Below are positions 22,390 to 22,569 of a DNA stretch of 22,569 nucleotides, piece after piece (positions within the stretch are counted from its first letter, which is position 1; every line of letters begins with the position of its first letter). The stretch covers positions 1 through 22,569 of the forward strand of contig WFXT01000179.1 of the NCBI GenBank assembly GCA_015490475.1. Direction: 5' to 3'. The DNA comes from Bacteroidota bacterium. GTDB taxonomy: Bacteria > Bacteroidota > Bacteroidia > JAADEI01. The translations under genes and the position numbers were made by a program. The notes beneath the pieces were generated by a model. The model saw nothing but the letters and a program-made list of their open reading frames with translations. It was not told the origin of the DNA and made no database searches.

Positions 22390-22569
22390 TTATTCCTCCA
22401 TCATTCTCCTCATCTTTTCACGATATATAGCCCGAAGAAGTTGTTGTCTTCTAACCACCGAAGGCTTTAGATAAACAAGATGTCTTTTATATTCTTCTAC
22501 TATACGTGCCTGTTCAACCAGCCTTCTAAAATCTTTCAACGCCCTATCTAAGGATTCGTACCCTTCTAC
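22390..22569 (-). CDS. rpsU: Ribosomal protein bS21, 5' end beyond the window
   Basis: The minus strand at the right edge encodes 59 residues ending in TAA and beginning inside the gene (VEGYESLDRALKDFRRLVEQ). The pattern 'E-x-x-S-L-D-R-A-L-K-x-F', the following ARIVEEYKRHLVYLKPSVVR and the basic C-terminus (REKMRRMMEE) are those of bS21, a 30S protein near the anti-Shine-Dalgarno sequence. Only the first few residues, including the start codon, are missing. It lies 22 nt upstream of xerC in the same direction. Confidence 0.93.
   Translation of the reverse strand, partial: VEGYESLDRALKDFRRLVEQARIVEEYKRHLVYLKPSVVRRQQLLRAIYREKMRRMMEE

Overview
This is a compact, gene-dense stretch of a moderately AT-rich bacterial chromosome. 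It holds 23 protein genes, one of them cut by the window edge, and two tRNA genes. The best guess for the host is a member of the Bacteroidota. The gene order rpsU-xerC-hpf is characteristic of that phylum, three or four gaps carry a TAnnTTTG promoter element, and several genes encode envelope proteins of types common there (PD40-repeat lipoprotein, M28-PDZ peptidase, surface protein with 'VGIGT' motifs). I cannot name a genus.

Region 1 (1-10.35 kb, all minus strand) reads from right to left. A small Cys/His-rich membrane-anchored protein is followed by an asparagine synthase and a Gfo/Idh/MocA oxidoreductase. Next come tRNA-Cys and a Ppx/GppA phosphatase whose TTG start lies 7 nt beyond the tRNA 3' end. 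A translationally coupled set follows: PD40 lipoprotein, M28-PDZ peptidase and TsaB. A 153-nt gap with an inverted repeat leads to an ArsR-type regulator, a short LpxL-type acyltransferase, a TPR protein and a secreted Cys/Lys-rich peptide.

Region 2 (10.4-13.55 kb, plus strand) holds a secreted 'VGIGT' surface protein, NrdB and a SAM-dependent methyltransferase. NrdB has Phe in place of the radical Tyr, which marks it as the Mn/Fe (class Ic) type. Region 3 (13.55-15.76 kb, minus) is lysS overlapping a DUF502 membrane protein. Region 4 (15.87-20.34 kb, plus, with tRNA-Leu on the opposite strand) holds a GT-C-like membrane protein with a TPR tail, an enoyl-CoA hydratase, a YwqK/MORN-type repeat protein and a Tat-exported gluconate-dehydrogenase subunit-3 homologue. 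Region 5 (20.33 kb to the end, minus) is the rpsU-xerC-hpf-rhomboid operon.

Most of the window is housekeeping and envelope biology. I see no CRISPR array, transposase, prophage or recognisable defence system. The most unusual items are the class Ic NrdB without an adjacent NrdA, and the small protein ending in tandem EGKC motifs like those of MNIO-modified copper-binding peptides but with no modifying enzyme in view. The tRNA-Cys/ppx junction, the inverted repeat ahead of a cysteine-free ArsR protein, an acyltransferase lacking its membrane anchor and an orphan dehydrogenase small subunit also deserve a look. No gap between genes exceeds about 220 bases once the tRNAs are counted.
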